Positions 1 to 6,989 of a stretch of 12,058 bases of DNA are shown piece after piece (positions within the stretch are counted from its first letter, which is position 1; each line of letters starts with the position of its first letter). Source of the DNA: Candidatus Uhrbacteria bacterium RIFCSPLOWO2_02_FULL_49_11 (GTDB lineage Bacteria; Patescibacteriota; Patescibacteriia; 2-02-FULL-49-11). The translations under genes were made by a program, and so were the position numbers. The DNA is taken from positions 20,451 through 32,508 of the forward strand of contig MGER01000062.1 in assembly GCA_001791465.1 (NCBI GenBank). The letters run 5' to 3'. The notes under the pieces were generated by a model, which was given only the letters and a program-made list of their open reading frames with translations, was not told the DNA's origin and did not search any database.

Positions 1-441
1 CACGAGAAATTCGACCGCGGCATTACCACGCTGCGCCTTCAGAGCAAAAGTCCGCTGTTGGGGAGCGTGATGGATGCTTATTTTGAGGCACGCGGTGAAA
101 AAAATTTTTCACCGCTCGTCACGCTCCTCGTGGTTGATGTAAATATGAACTGGTTTTCCCGGGTGTGGTATGTGAACAGGCGCGCGTTCTATCAAGCGCT
201 TCCGGTCGTTACTGCGGATGATTTTTTAAAGGTCGCACGGGAACAAGGAGAGAATTATTACCGTGAGGCGGGATTTGAGGAGTTTGTGTTCGTGAAGGCG
301 GAGGATACTTTCCGTGCGGCAGCTGTGCAGTCAGACGCGGCCGCACTGTTGGCTAATTCGCTTGAGGCTCGCGGGACAGCGCCAAAAGAGATTACGCGCC
401 CCCGTGGCATAATCGCATTTAAAGTATATGAATTTGAATAA
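1..441 (+). CDS. 3'-terminal part of an unidentified protein, possibly the soluble tail of an envelope glycosyltransferase
   Basis: The reading frame is open from the first base of the window to a TAA stop, so the gene begins upstream and only about 146 C-terminal residues are visible. I do not recognise a family. The visible part is soluble and mixed alpha/beta, with a hydrophobic strand-like stretch (VTLLVVDV), an aromatic-rich segment (NWFSRVWYVNRRAFY) and a run of alternating acidic and basic residues. No membrane segment or catalytic motif is visible. It overlaps the next gene by 14 nt in another frame, so it is probably the upstream member of the glycosyltransferase operon. A C-terminal domain of a membrane glycosyltransferase is one guess from context only. 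A TTG at position 58 would also give a 127-residue ORF, but the frame continues upstream of it and nothing marks it as a start. Confidence 0.6.
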   Translation, partial: HEKFDRGITTLRLQSKSPLLGSVMDAYFEARGEKNFSPLVTLLVVDVNMNWFSRVWYVNRRAFYQALPVVTADDFLKVAREQGENYYREAGFEEFVFVKAEDTFRAAAVQSDAAALLANSLEARGTAPKEITRPRGIIAFKVYEFE

Positions 442-1558
442 CTTGAAAGTCGCCTTGGTGCACGAATTTTTAGGGGGCACGCGCGGCGGACAGGAGGAAG
501 TATTGAAGGAATTGCATGCCCTGTTTCCCGATGCGCCGGTCTATACGATCATCGCGGACAAGAAACATCTGCCGGATGAATACCGGCGCTGGGATATTCG
601 GCCGACGTTTATCGAGCGCCTTCCTTTTGGCGCTTCGCATTTCCAGTGGTACTTGCCCCTCATGCCTTCCGCCATCGAGAGCATTGACCTTTCCGCATAC
701 GACATAGTCCTCTCTTCTGCCTCGGCTTTTACGAAAGGGGTACTCACGCAGCCGCACACGCTCCATATTTGTTACTGCCACACTCCCACGCGTTACCTCT
801 GGACCGACGCGCATTCCTACATTGTGAATCGAAGATTCCCTTTTTTCGTGCGGGCGTTTGTCCAGCCCTATTTGACGAAATTGCGGCTGTGGGACAGGCT
901 TGCCGCGGAACGCCCGCAGGTTATGCTCGCAAATTCTCATGCCGTCGCGGCGCGCATTCTGCGGTATTACCAGCGCGAGAGCACGGTAATTTATCCTCCC
1001 GTGGACACTGACGCATTTTCCCTCGGGCGGGGTGAGGGAGGATATTTCTTGACCGGGGGCAGACTCGTGGAGAGCAAACGGTTTGATCTGGTGGTGGCGG
1101 CATTTAACCGTCTTCGCATGAAACTGGTCATTTTCGGATGCGGCCGCGAAGAGCGTCGTTTGCGCGCTTTTGCTGGCCCCACCATCAGCTTTACGGGATA
1201 CCTCTCGCGGGAAGCGCGCGCGAAAGTATTTGCTGACGCGAGCGCATTTATTTACCCCCAAGTGGAAGATTTTGGCATTACCGCGGTTGAATCCATGGCG
1301 GCCGGGAGGCCGGTGATTGCCTATGCCGCCGGCGGCATCCTCGAGACGGTGAAAGAGGGAATCACGGGGGTGTATTTTCCCGAGGCTACTTGGGAATGTC
1401 TCGCCGAGGCAGTGGTGCGGTTCCAAAAGATGCAATTTGATCCGCCGCGTATCCGCGCGCACGCCGAGACGTATAGTACGGCACGGTTCCGTGAGGAGAT
1501 ACAGCGTTACATCACCCATGCATGGAAAACGTACAAGGAAAAAAATTCACTTCCGTGA
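428..1558 (+). CDS. GT4-family glycosyltransferase with a CHTPTRYLW motif (mannosyltransferase-like)
   Basis: This 376-residue protein has the two-Rossmann GT-B layout of family GT4, retaining enzymes that move a sugar from a nucleotide-sugar donor to an acceptor at the cytoplasmic membrane face. The N-terminal acceptor domain opens with KVALVHEFLGGTRGGQEEV, carrying the glycine-rich loop, and contains CHTPTRYLW at 117-125, a motif I associate with WbaZ/RfbU-like mannosyltransferases. The C-terminal donor domain starts near residue 205 with GGRLVESKRFD (R212, K217 phosphate contacts) and has the E-x7-E pair at E280 and E288 in EDFGITAVE. Length is normal for the family. The ATG at 428 lies inside the end of the preceding gene and has no good Shine-Dalgarno sequence, so translational coupling is likely. 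The donor and acceptor cannot be fixed from sequence; mannose is a guess. The next gene overlaps its 3' end by 37 nt, or by 3 nt if that gene starts at GTG 1555. Confidence 0.93.
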   Translation: MNLNNLKVALVHEFLGGTRGGQEEVLKELHALFPDAPVYTIIADKKHLPDEYRRWDIRPTFIERLPFGASHFQWYLPLMPSAIESIDLSAYDIVLSSASAFTKGVLTQPHTLHICYCHTPTRYLWTDAHSYIVNRRFPFFVRAFVQPYLTKLRLWDRLAAERPQVMLANSHAVAARILRYYQRESTVIYPPVDTDAFSLGRGEGGYFLTGGRLVESKRFDLVVAAFNRLRMKLVIFGCGREERRLRAFAGPTISFTGYLSREARAKVFADASAFIYPQVEDFGITAVESMAAGRPVIAYAAGGILETVKEGITGVYFPEATWECLAEAVVRFQKMQFDPPRIRAHAETYSTARFREEIQRYITHAWKTYKEKNSLP

Positions 1559-2694
1559 TAGCAATTGACCTTCGGCCTTTGATGGGTGTAAAGACTGGCG
1601 TGGGAGAATATACCGAACAGCTCGCGCGCGCATTGGTGGCGTGCAACCGGAGACCTGTGATGTTTTTTTCGAACGGGTCGAGGAAAGATGTATTCCAAAA
1701 TCCGATCCTCTCTGTACCGCACATCCATACCAAAATACCGAATAAACTTTTTGATTTGACTGCGCGGTATTTCCAAAGGCCTCACATTGATGTACTCATC
1801 CGTAACGCATCTGGCAGAGAAGTGGCTGCGTTCCTCTCCCCGCACATCACGTCCGCGCCTGTCAGCCGTCGCTGCCGCAAGGTGCTCATCGTGCATGATT
1901 GTTCGTTCCGCTATCGCCATTTTTTTTCATTAAAAAAACAATATTGGCATTGGAGCATGGCAATTGCCCGCACCCTGCGCACCGCAGACCATATCATTGC
2001 CGTTTCGGAAAGCACGCGGCGGCAGATACTCCAATGGCTTCCGCTTGAGCCTGCGCGCGTGAGCGTGGTGGCGCCAGGGATTGACGCTTCGTTTTTGAGC
2101 CCACCCTCCGCATCAGTCATGGAAAAAGTGCGGCGGGCGTACCGCCTTCCTCCGCGGTTCATTCTCTTTTTGGGCACGCGCGAGCCAAGGAAAAATCTCA
2201 TTACCCTTCTTGACGCATTTACCGCTGTCGCTCAGGAAAGGGAAATTGATCTCGTGATCGCAGGTCAGGCCGGTTGGCGCAACTATTCGCTCAATCGCGC
2301 CATTGCGCGCCATCCATTCAGATCCCGCATTCATCAAATAGGGTATGTGGCGGCAGCGGACAAAAATGCGCTCTATAGACTTTCCTCCTGTTTCCTCTAC
2401 CCTTCCCTTTATGAGGGGTTTGGATTCCCGCCTCTTGAAGCGCTTGCCTGCGGCGTGCCCACCGTAGTGAGTTCCACCACTTCGCTCCCTGAAACGGTAC
2501 ATACCTGCGCGCTTATGGTAGATCCTTATAATAGCGGGGATATCGCGGCAGCCACGCTTTTTGCGCTTCATGATCAGCGTCATCAGGAGCGCGTCAAGGC
2601 GGAAGGGCCTGCGTATGCGCGCCAGTTTCAGTGGGAGAAGACAGCGGAAAAGGTGGCTGATTGCATTGAACAGGTTATTCGAGAGTATGCATAA
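1522..2694 (+). CDS. GT4-family glycosyltransferase, second of three
   Basis: This is another GT-B fold retaining glycosyltransferase of family GT4, up to 390 residues. The N-terminal domain begins AIDLRPLMGVKTGVGEYTEQ, the usual start of the mannosyltransferase/WbaZ-like branch with its glycine loop. A VLIVHDCSFRY strand lies at 121-131. The donor domain has FLGTREPRKNL at 216-226 (R220, K224 toward the donor phosphates) and the E-x7-E pair E298 and E306 in YEGFGFPPLEAL. Start choice is uncertain. ATG 1522 gives a 37-nt overlap with the previous gene and has no ribosome-binding site. GTG 1555 forms a GTGA overlap with the upstream stop, a typical coupling arrangement, and the conserved fold begins only two codons later. 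The true protein may therefore be 379 residues. It probably adds a successive sugar to the same surface glycan as its neighbours. Confidence 0.93.
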   Translation: MENVQGKKFTSVIAIDLRPLMGVKTGVGEYTEQLARALVACNRRPVMFFSNGSRKDVFQNPILSVPHIHTKIPNKLFDLTARYFQRPHIDVLIRNASGREVAAFLSPHITSAPVSRRCRKVLIVHDCSFRYRHFFSLKKQYWHWSMAIARTLRTADHIIAVSESTRRQILQWLPLEPARVSVVAPGIDASFLSPPSASVMEKVRRAYRLPPRFILFLGTREPRKNLITLLDAFTAVAQEREIDLVIAGQAGWRNYSLNRAIARHPFRSRIHQIGYVAAADKNALYRLSSCFLYPSLYEGFGFPPLEALACGVPTVVSSTTSLPETVHTCALMVDPYNSGDIAAATLFALHDQRHQERVKAEGPAYARQFQWEKTAEKVADCIEQVIREYA

Positions 2695-2715
2695 TATGCG
2701 TTCCTCATTGTTATG

Positions 2716-2743
2716 TTCATACACTCATTTAATGTTTTATAAA
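2716..2743 (+). promoter_or_regulatory. Possible sigma70-type promoter ahead of the third glycosyltransferase
   Basis: TTCATA at 2716-2721 and TATAAA at 2738-2743 are separated by 16 nt, matching 4/6 and 5/6 of the consensus hexamers. The site lies in the only sizeable gap of the glycosyltransferase cluster, upstream of the repeat and the gene at 2835. The region is AT-rich, so a chance match is quite possible. Confidence 0.3.
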
Positions 2744-2754
2744 ATGATCAATGC

Positions 2755-2820
2755 TCAAACCCCAATGACCAATTTTGGAAATTGGGATTTGGAGCTTGAT
2801 TGGAAATTGGGATTTGGGAT
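2755..2820 (+). repeat. AT-rich palindromic repeat, same family as the one inside lepA
   Basis: TCAAACCCCAAT at 2755-2766 pairs at 10 of 12 positions with ATTGGGATTTGG at 2781-2792. An 18-nt unit reading TTGGAAATTGGGATTTGG occurs at 2775-2792 and again at 2800-2817, so part of the element is tandem at a 25-bp period. The stretch CCCAATGACC...TTTGGAAATTGGGATTTGG aligns closely with lepA positions 8793-8826. The element ends about 15 nt before the start codon of the next gene and is not coding itself, although an open frame runs through it. Confidence 0.85.
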
Positions 2821-2834
2821 TTATCATATTGTGT

Positions 2835-3962
2835 ATGCATATTGGTTTTGATGCGCGATTTGCAGGGATAGCGCAGGGGGGAGTGGGGCGCTATGTAGAG
2901 CGCGTCGTGAAGGCGTTTGGCGAGAGCAAAACGCAGTTTATCATGACGCTTTTTTTGCGGCGCGCAAATTGGGACCTTTTCCCGAACCTTGACGGGCGGT
3001 TTAGGCGGGTACTTGCCGATGTGCCGTGGTACGGATGGCGAGAGCAGCTTGTGTTGCCGGCGATTTTTCGGCGTGCGCACTGCGACGGTTATCACTTGCC
3101 CCATTTCAATGTGCCGCTATGGATGCCGCGCCCGTTCGTTTGCACGCTCCATGACCTCATCATGTGGGAGGAAACAGGCGCGCGCGTGAGTACGCGCATG
3201 AAGGCAGTCGCGCGGGCGAAAGAGCATGGCATGAAACTCGTGGTACGGCGCGTCCTGCGCCGTGCCGCGCATTGCGTAGTCCCTTCGCAATGGACTGCAG
3301 ATCGCATTAAGCCTGTGACTGGGATTGCGCCGCGGCGCGTGTCGGTGATCCCGGAAGGCGCCGACGCACTCACGCACGTCACTCCGCGCCCTTGGAAAGA
3401 GGTCAATGCGCAGTATGGTATTGACGCTCCTTATGTCCTCTGCGTGGGGAGCGCGTATCAGCATAAACAAACTACCCTCATTATTGACGCGGTTGCTTCG
3501 CTTATCTCTTCGCATCCACTTCTCCATCTCGTCCATGTGGGCCCTCATCATCCTCTCTCTTTTGCGAGGGAGCTTGAGGATTATGGAAGGAGCATGTTAG
3601 GAAACCGCTATCACGAAGTGGGCGCGGTACCCGATGAAACGCTCACGACGCTCTATCGGAACGCATTCGCGTACATAAGCGCTTCTCGCATGGAAGGTTT
3701 TGCTTTGCCGGCGCTCGAGGCGATGTGGCACCGCACGCCTGTGATCGTCCCCAGGTTAAGCTGTTTTCCTGAAGTATTGGGAGATGCACCGCTCTATACG
3801 GTGTCGGGAGACCGCGCAAGTATTGTGTATGCGATTGACCAGCTTTTAAAGAGCCCTGATACTCGTGCAAGGTGCGCAGAACGTGGTACAATAGTGGCAT
3901 CTCAATATCAATGGTTCCATCACGCGGAATCATTATTACATCTCTATACCACATTGCCGTGA
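2835..3962 (+). CDS. GT4-family glycosyltransferase, third of three
   Basis: This protein of 375 residues begins MHIGFDARFAGIAQGGVGRY, the classic opening of a GT4 N-terminal domain with its GGVGRY loop. It continues with LHDLIMWEE at 105-113, the donor-domain start YVLCVGSAYQHKQTTLIIDA around 200-219 (K211), and the E-x7-E pair E287 and E295 in MEGFALPALEAM. An upstream in-frame ATG at 2775 would add 20 residues, but that stretch is a translation of the palindromic repeat and is not conserved-looking, so ATG 2835 is chosen. No Shine-Dalgarno sequence precedes it because the repeat occupies that space. In the YQHK stretch a tyrosine seems to stand where many GT4 enzymes have an arginine; whether this matters is unknown. 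The stop overlaps the ATG of the DUF4012 gene by one base, so the two are probably co-translated. Donor and acceptor are unknown. Confidence 0.92.
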   Translation: MHIGFDARFAGIAQGGVGRYVERVVKAFGESKTQFIMTLFLRRANWDLFPNLDGRFRRVLADVPWYGWREQLVLPAIFRRAHCDGYHLPHFNVPLWMPRPFVCTLHDLIMWEETGARVSTRMKAVARAKEHGMKLVVRRVLRRAAHCVVPSQWTADRIKPVTGIAPRRVSVIPEGADALTHVTPRPWKEVNAQYGIDAPYVLCVGSAYQHKQTTLIIDAVASLISSHPLLHLVHVGPHHPLSFARELEDYGRSMLGNRYHEVGAVPDETLTTLYRNAFAYISASRMEGFALPALEAMWHRTPVIVPRLSCFPEVLGDAPLYTVSGDRASIVYAIDQLLKSPDTRARCAERGTIVASQYQWFHHAESLLHLYTTLP

Positions 3963-6478
3963 TGTCTCCGAAGAAAAAACTTGTCGTACATGACATTCCG
4001 ATTGGATATACCCATAATCCAAAGGATGCGAACCCATCCCCTCATGTGATTGATTTGCGGGAGGAGAGCGACGCGCTGGCTCCGCAGTTCGTGCAAAAAT
4101 ACGAGACACCACAGACGCACCTCAACGCTCCTGTCCCGGAACCGTATCGGCGCGTGAAAAAACAGAAAAAGCACGCGCTGAAACTCAATTTCATGCGCAA
4201 CACGCTCACGCTTGAGGAGCGTCTGGCGCGCATGCGGCGCCGCGCACGCTCCTGGAAAGAGCGTATCCTGAATATCAGCGTCAAGGTTTTTTCACCGGTG
4301 TCCACACAGAGCGCGTCTGTATTCAGTAGTATAAAAAATACGCTCAAGGATTCATCCGCGAAATCATTCAAATTATTCAGGCGCTCGTCGGCGCATTATA
4401 CCGAGGAAGCGGCGGACGATGTCGCAGCTTTGGATGAGGGACGTGAGGCGCCAGATGCTCCCGTCGCGGTGGGCATATGGCGCAGAGCTGAAATCGTGAC
4501 TTTTTTAAGCGTGCTTTGCGGCCTTATCATTACCGTCAAGGCCGCGGGCACTATTGATTATTACCGCCAGCTGCGCGGCTCCGTGCTGGGAGAAGCGGTG
4601 GAAGGCGTGCAGGCCTTAAGCCGCGCGCAAAACGCGTTTCACGAATCGGATATTCCGGAGGCGATTGCCTCATTCCTTGCGGCACAAGACAAATTCGCGG
4701 AGGTGAGCCGTACCCTGGATGATTTGCCTTTCTCATCGGTTCTGGAAAAAATTCCCCCCTTAAGGAGCAATGTTGCCCTCCTCAGCGTCGGCGAAGACTC
4801 GTCCCGCGCCGCAGAATATACGCTTCTCGCTTTTAAGGCGCTGGATGGCGTCAAGCAGTCCCTTGAGGGCGCGCGGGGGTTAAAGGCGGCGCTTGAAGGC
4901 GGGGAGGGGAGCGGCATGAACGTGCCCGTGAACGAACTGGAGAGAGCATCGCGGTATTTGGGGGAAGCGGTGACCGCATTGCGAGAAGCTAATCTTTCAG
5001 CGGCGACCATTAATCTTGAGGATCTGCCAGAGGAGTATCAGGGTTCAGTGGCGTCCTTTCTCACGCTCCTGTCACCTTCAGAACGCCTCTTGTCCCAAAC
5101 ACAGCGCGGCATTGCGTTATTTGCCTCCTTTTTAGGGAGTGAGCGCCCTCGAAGGATCATCGTCGCATTCCAGAATGACGCGGAATTGAGGCCCACTGGC
5201 GGTTTTATGGGGAGCTATGCGCTTCTAGACACCAACCGCGGAAGCGTGGAATCAATCGACGTTCCCGGCGGGGGCTTATACGACCTTAAGGGGAGTTTGC
5301 AGACAAGAGTGGATGCGCCATACCCCTTTCATTTGTTCAGTCCCGTATGGCAGCCCTGGAATGCGAATTGGTTTTTTGATTTTCCCTCGTCGGCGCGGAC
5401 CTTGACGTGGTTTGTGGAAAAATCTCAAGGGCCCACGGTAGACGGCGTCATCGCTGTAACCCCAGTCCTCCTCGAAGATCTGCTCCGCATCACGGGGCCT
5501 CTCACGCTCCCCGAATACCAGCTCGTAGTAAGCGATAAAAATGTGCGCCGCGTGCTCCAAGATGCGGTGGAGGTGGAGTATGATAAATCCATAAACCGCC
5601 CGAAGCAAATTATCGGCGACTTGTTGCCTCTTATTTTAACGCGTGTCTCTTTTGCCTTTGCGGAGAATTTTCCTCAACTGTTAAATTCGCTTGCCGCGGC
5701 GCTCGACCGTCACGACCTGCTTCTGTGGTCCTCGTTTGAGGGAGACCAAAATATGATCAATGCATCAGGATGGGGTGGAGTGGTTGAACCCACTGCTTCG
5801 GATTATCTTGCGCTGGTGCATACGAATATCGGCGGCGGCAAGACTGATCGGGTGATGGCAGAACGCTGGGAGCGCACTATGACACTCGCTCCTGATGGAA
5901 CTGGTGAAGCGTTTTTGGCCGTGACTAGAGAGCATCGGGGCGACGCTGCAGACCTTTATGAAAAAGTGCATAACGTGGATTACGTGAGAATCTTCGTGCC
6001 CAGGGGAAGCGTGTTCTTGGGCGCAGAGGGATTTACTACTCCGGATGATGCGCTGTTTAAATATGATGAAACGCTTCCTGTCTATCCCGAGCTTGAGCAC
6101 ATGATCGCGTCGACAAAAATTGATGATATCAGCGGGATAAGAATCACCGAAGAGCACGGATTTACGGTGTTTGGAGGCTGGGTCATGACGAAAGTGGGCG
6201 GAAAAAGCGTCTATCGCGTCCATTACCGCATTCCTCCTGTGGTGAAATTTGAGCGCGGCGCCCTCCCGCTTTTTGCGGGAGAAGCCCGTAGGTACGAACT
6301 TTTTGTCCAGCGGCAACCTGGCGCGCTTGATACCCCGTTCACTAATACACTCACGGTGCCTCCGGAGTGGGGCAATGAGGTGTTGTTCAATGGAGCATCT
6401 TCGAACATGGCCGGCAATAGTATAGCGCATGAATATATTATTGATCGTGATATGATTTCTACCCTTGTATGGCAGTGA
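3962..6478 (+). CDS. DUF4012 single-pass membrane protein, probable surface or envelope protein
   Basis: This 838-residue protein has three parts. Residues 1-175 form a charged, likely cytoplasmic and largely disordered region with very basic stretches (RRVKKQKK at 63-70, ARMRRRARSWKER at 89-101). A single transmembrane helix lies near 177-197 (VTFLSVLCGLIITVKAAG). The remainder is a large, probably extracytoplasmic region, with helical segments to about 385 and then the DUF4012 signature NDAELRPTGGFMGSYALL at 405-422. DUF4012 proteins are common in Parcubacteria and some Gram-positives, often beside glycosyltransferase genes. Their biochemical role is not established; a link to surface polysaccharide assembly or attachment is inference from context. 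ATG 3962 shares its A with the preceding stop (TGATG). A longer in-frame ORF from 3872 lies wholly within the preceding gene and is rejected. No frameshift or truncation is visible. Confidence 0.9.
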   Translation: MSPKKKLVVHDIPIGYTHNPKDANPSPHVIDLREESDALAPQFVQKYETPQTHLNAPVPEPYRRVKKQKKHALKLNFMRNTLTLEERLARMRRRARSWKERILNISVKVFSPVSTQSASVFSSIKNTLKDSSAKSFKLFRRSSAHYTEEAADDVAALDEGREAPDAPVAVGIWRRAEIVTFLSVLCGLIITVKAAGTIDYYRQLRGSVLGEAVEGVQALSRAQNAFHESDIPEAIASFLAAQDKFAEVSRTLDDLPFSSVLEKIPPLRSNVALLSVGEDSSRAAEYTLLAFKALDGVKQSLEGARGLKAALEGGEGSGMNVPVNELERASRYLGEAVTALREANLSAATINLEDLPEEYQGSVASFLTLLSPSERLLSQTQRGIALFASFLGSERPRRIIVAFQNDAELRPTGGFMGSYALLDTNRGSVESIDVPGGGLYDLKGSLQTRVDAPYPFHLFSPVWQPWNANWFFDFPSSARTLTWFVEKSQGPTVDGVIAVTPVLLEDLLRITGPLTLPEYQLVVSDKNVRRVLQDAVEVEYDKSINRPKQIIGDLLPLILTRVSFAFAENFPQLLNSLAAALDRHDLLLWSSFEGDQNMINASGWGGVVEPTASDYLALVHTNIGGGKTDRVMAERWERTMTLAPDGTGEAFLAVTREHRGDAADLYEKVHNVDYVRIFVPRGSVFLGAEGFTTPDDALFKYDETLPVYPELEHMIASTKIDDISGIRITEEHGFTVFGGWVMTKVGGKSVYRVHYRIPPVVKFERGALPLFAGEARRYELFVQRQPGALDTPFTNTLTVPPEWGNEVLFNGASSNMAGNSIAHEYIIDRDMISTLVWQ

Positions 6479-6547
6479 TAAGGTCTATCCTTCAAATAAA
6501 TATTCACTAACACTTTCTCTACACTCAGGAACACGCAATTTTTTTGC

Positions 6548-6604
6548 GGACGCAACCAAACGCCCCTCGCGCTTATACCAATCTGACATTGGCATAAGTC
6601 CTCG
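6548..6604 (+). repeat. Palindromic repeat between the DUF4012 gene and the RNA unit
   Basis: CTTATACCAAT at 6572-6582 and ATTGGCATAAG at 6588-6598 form an 11-bp stem with one mismatch and a 5-nt loop. The left flank contains CTCGC and the right flank AGTCCTCG, a pair also seen around the hairpin of the second lepA insertion. GATTGGCAT recurs just downstream at 6608-6616. It could double as a transcription terminator for the DUF4012 operon, but there is no T-tract after the stem. Confidence 0.6.
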
Positions 6605-6658
6605 AAAGATTGGCATCCCTTCGCTTCTTTTTGAAATTAGCGAGTTGCTCATCAAGGA

Positions 6659-6687
6659 TTGACGCATGAGGATTGATCGATTATAGT
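6659..6687 (+). promoter_or_regulatory. Strong sigma70-type promoter for the RNA at 6694
   Basis: TTGACG at 6659-6664 and TATAGT at 6682-6687 are spaced by exactly 17 nt and match 10 of 12 consensus bases. Transcription would begin about 6-7 nt after the -10 box, near 6693-6694, immediately before the first stem of the structured region. No protein start lies within the next 290 nt that would explain this promoter better. It is the best promoter match I noticed in the window. Confidence 0.75.
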
Positions 6688-6693
6688 GGAGGA

Positions 6694-6822
6694 GGCGACA
6701 GAAATGTCGCTGCGAAAAGGCTGCGGAAATAAAAGTACATGGGTACTGAAACATGAGGAACATCAGTTCCTCGCCAGCAGCCTCTCCGCAGAGAAATCGG
6801 AGCCGCGGGTGCGGCTTTTCTC
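6694..6822 (+). ncRNA. Candidate structured non-coding RNA or murJ leader of unknown family
   Basis: About 130 nt lie between a strong promoter and a terminator-like hairpin and contain dense helices. Stem A is GCGACA 6695-6700 with TGTCGC 6705-6710, closed by a GAAA (GNRA) tetraloop. A multibranch element is closed by TGCG 6711-6714 with CGCA 6787-6790 and AGGCTGC 6718-6724 with GCAGCCT 6777-6783. Inside it are two perfect hairpins, AGTAC 6734-6738 with GTACT 6743-6747, and GAGGAAC 6755-6761 with GTTCCTC 6766-6772. A final stem precedes the 3' end. I checked by eye for signatures of SRP RNA, tmRNA, 6S RNA, hammerhead ribozymes, T-box leaders and several common riboswitches and recognised none. 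It could be a free small RNA or an attenuated leader of murJ, whose start lies 168 nt further on. The paired segments and promoter are seen directly; expression and function are inferred. Confidence 0.7.
6791..6822 (+). terminator. Intrinsic terminator-like hairpin at the RNA 3' end
   Basis: AGCCGC 6801-6806 pairs perfectly with GCGGCT 6811-6816 around a GGGT loop, and TTTTC follows. GAGAAA 6791-6796 can pair with TTTCTC 6817-6822 to extend the stem across a 4-nt bulge. The first form is a compact Rho-independent terminator with a short U tract. The second would sequester the U tract, so the exact end is uncertain. Confidence 0.65.
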
Positions 6823-6842
6823 TTATCAAGAATGGGATGGTT

Positions 6843-6961
6843 CGATAGAAAGATTTATCGTATCGGAATTTTCAGCCAAAGGCTGATCTGCCTCTGGCAC
6901 GACAATTTCCGCGTTATTCCGCGATTAAGGCACGCGTGACGATCTGCGTGAATCTGCGGTT
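6843..6961 (+). repeat. Mosaic of short hairpins and 10-bp direct repeats upstream of murJ
   Basis: This non-coding stretch contains CGATA/TATCG (6843-6847 and 6856-6860) and a perfect 6-bp hairpin TCAGCC-AAA-GGCTGA (6872-6886). TTCCGCG occurs twice at 10-bp spacing (6907-6913, 6917-6923), as does ATCTGCG (6942-6948, 6952-6958). I see no gene here. It looks like fragments of several intergenic repeats laid end to end. Confidence 0.5.
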
Positions 6962-6971
6962 AGCGCCGACT

Positions 6972-6980
6972 GAAGGAAGG
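6972..6980 (+). promoter_or_regulatory. Ribosome-binding site that fixes the murJ start
   Basis: GAAGGAAGG ends 9 nt before ATG 6990 and is among the best Shine-Dalgarno matches in the window. It favours ATG 6990 over the in-frame ATG at 6936, which would add 18 residues encoded by repeat-like DNA. Confidence 0.75.
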
Positions 6981-6989
6981 CCTAACAAG

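Noticed and set aside
470..1519. Minus-strand ORF of 349 residues opposite the first GT4 gene
   Set aside because: It is the antisense shadow of a clear glycosyltransferase; the translation has no recognisable motif and the GC-rich codon pattern explains its openness.
2755..2820. CRISPR array from the repeated 18-nt unit
   Set aside because: Only two copies 25 bp apart with a 7-nt gap and internal palindromy; there are no spacers of proper length and no cas genes.
3872..3961. N-terminal extension of the DUF4012 protein by 30 residues
   Set aside because: The extension lies inside the preceding glycosyltransferase gene and has no conserved look; ATG 3962 overlapping the previous stop is the natural coupled start.
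6465..6662. Plus-strand ORF of 65 residues after the DUF4012 gene
   Set aside because: It crosses the palindromic repeat at 6548-6604 and has no ribosome-binding site or recognisable motif.
6485..6829. Minus-strand ORF of 114 residues opposite the RNA unit and repeat
   Set aside because: It runs antisense through the promoter, RNA hairpins and palindrome. The C-terminal part looks faintly protein-like, but no family was recognised and there is no ribosome-binding site.
6936..6989. Upstream start for murJ adding 18 residues
   Set aside because: The added part is encoded by repeat-like DNA and lacks a ribosome-binding site, while ATG 6990 has a good one and fits the MurJ N-terminus.
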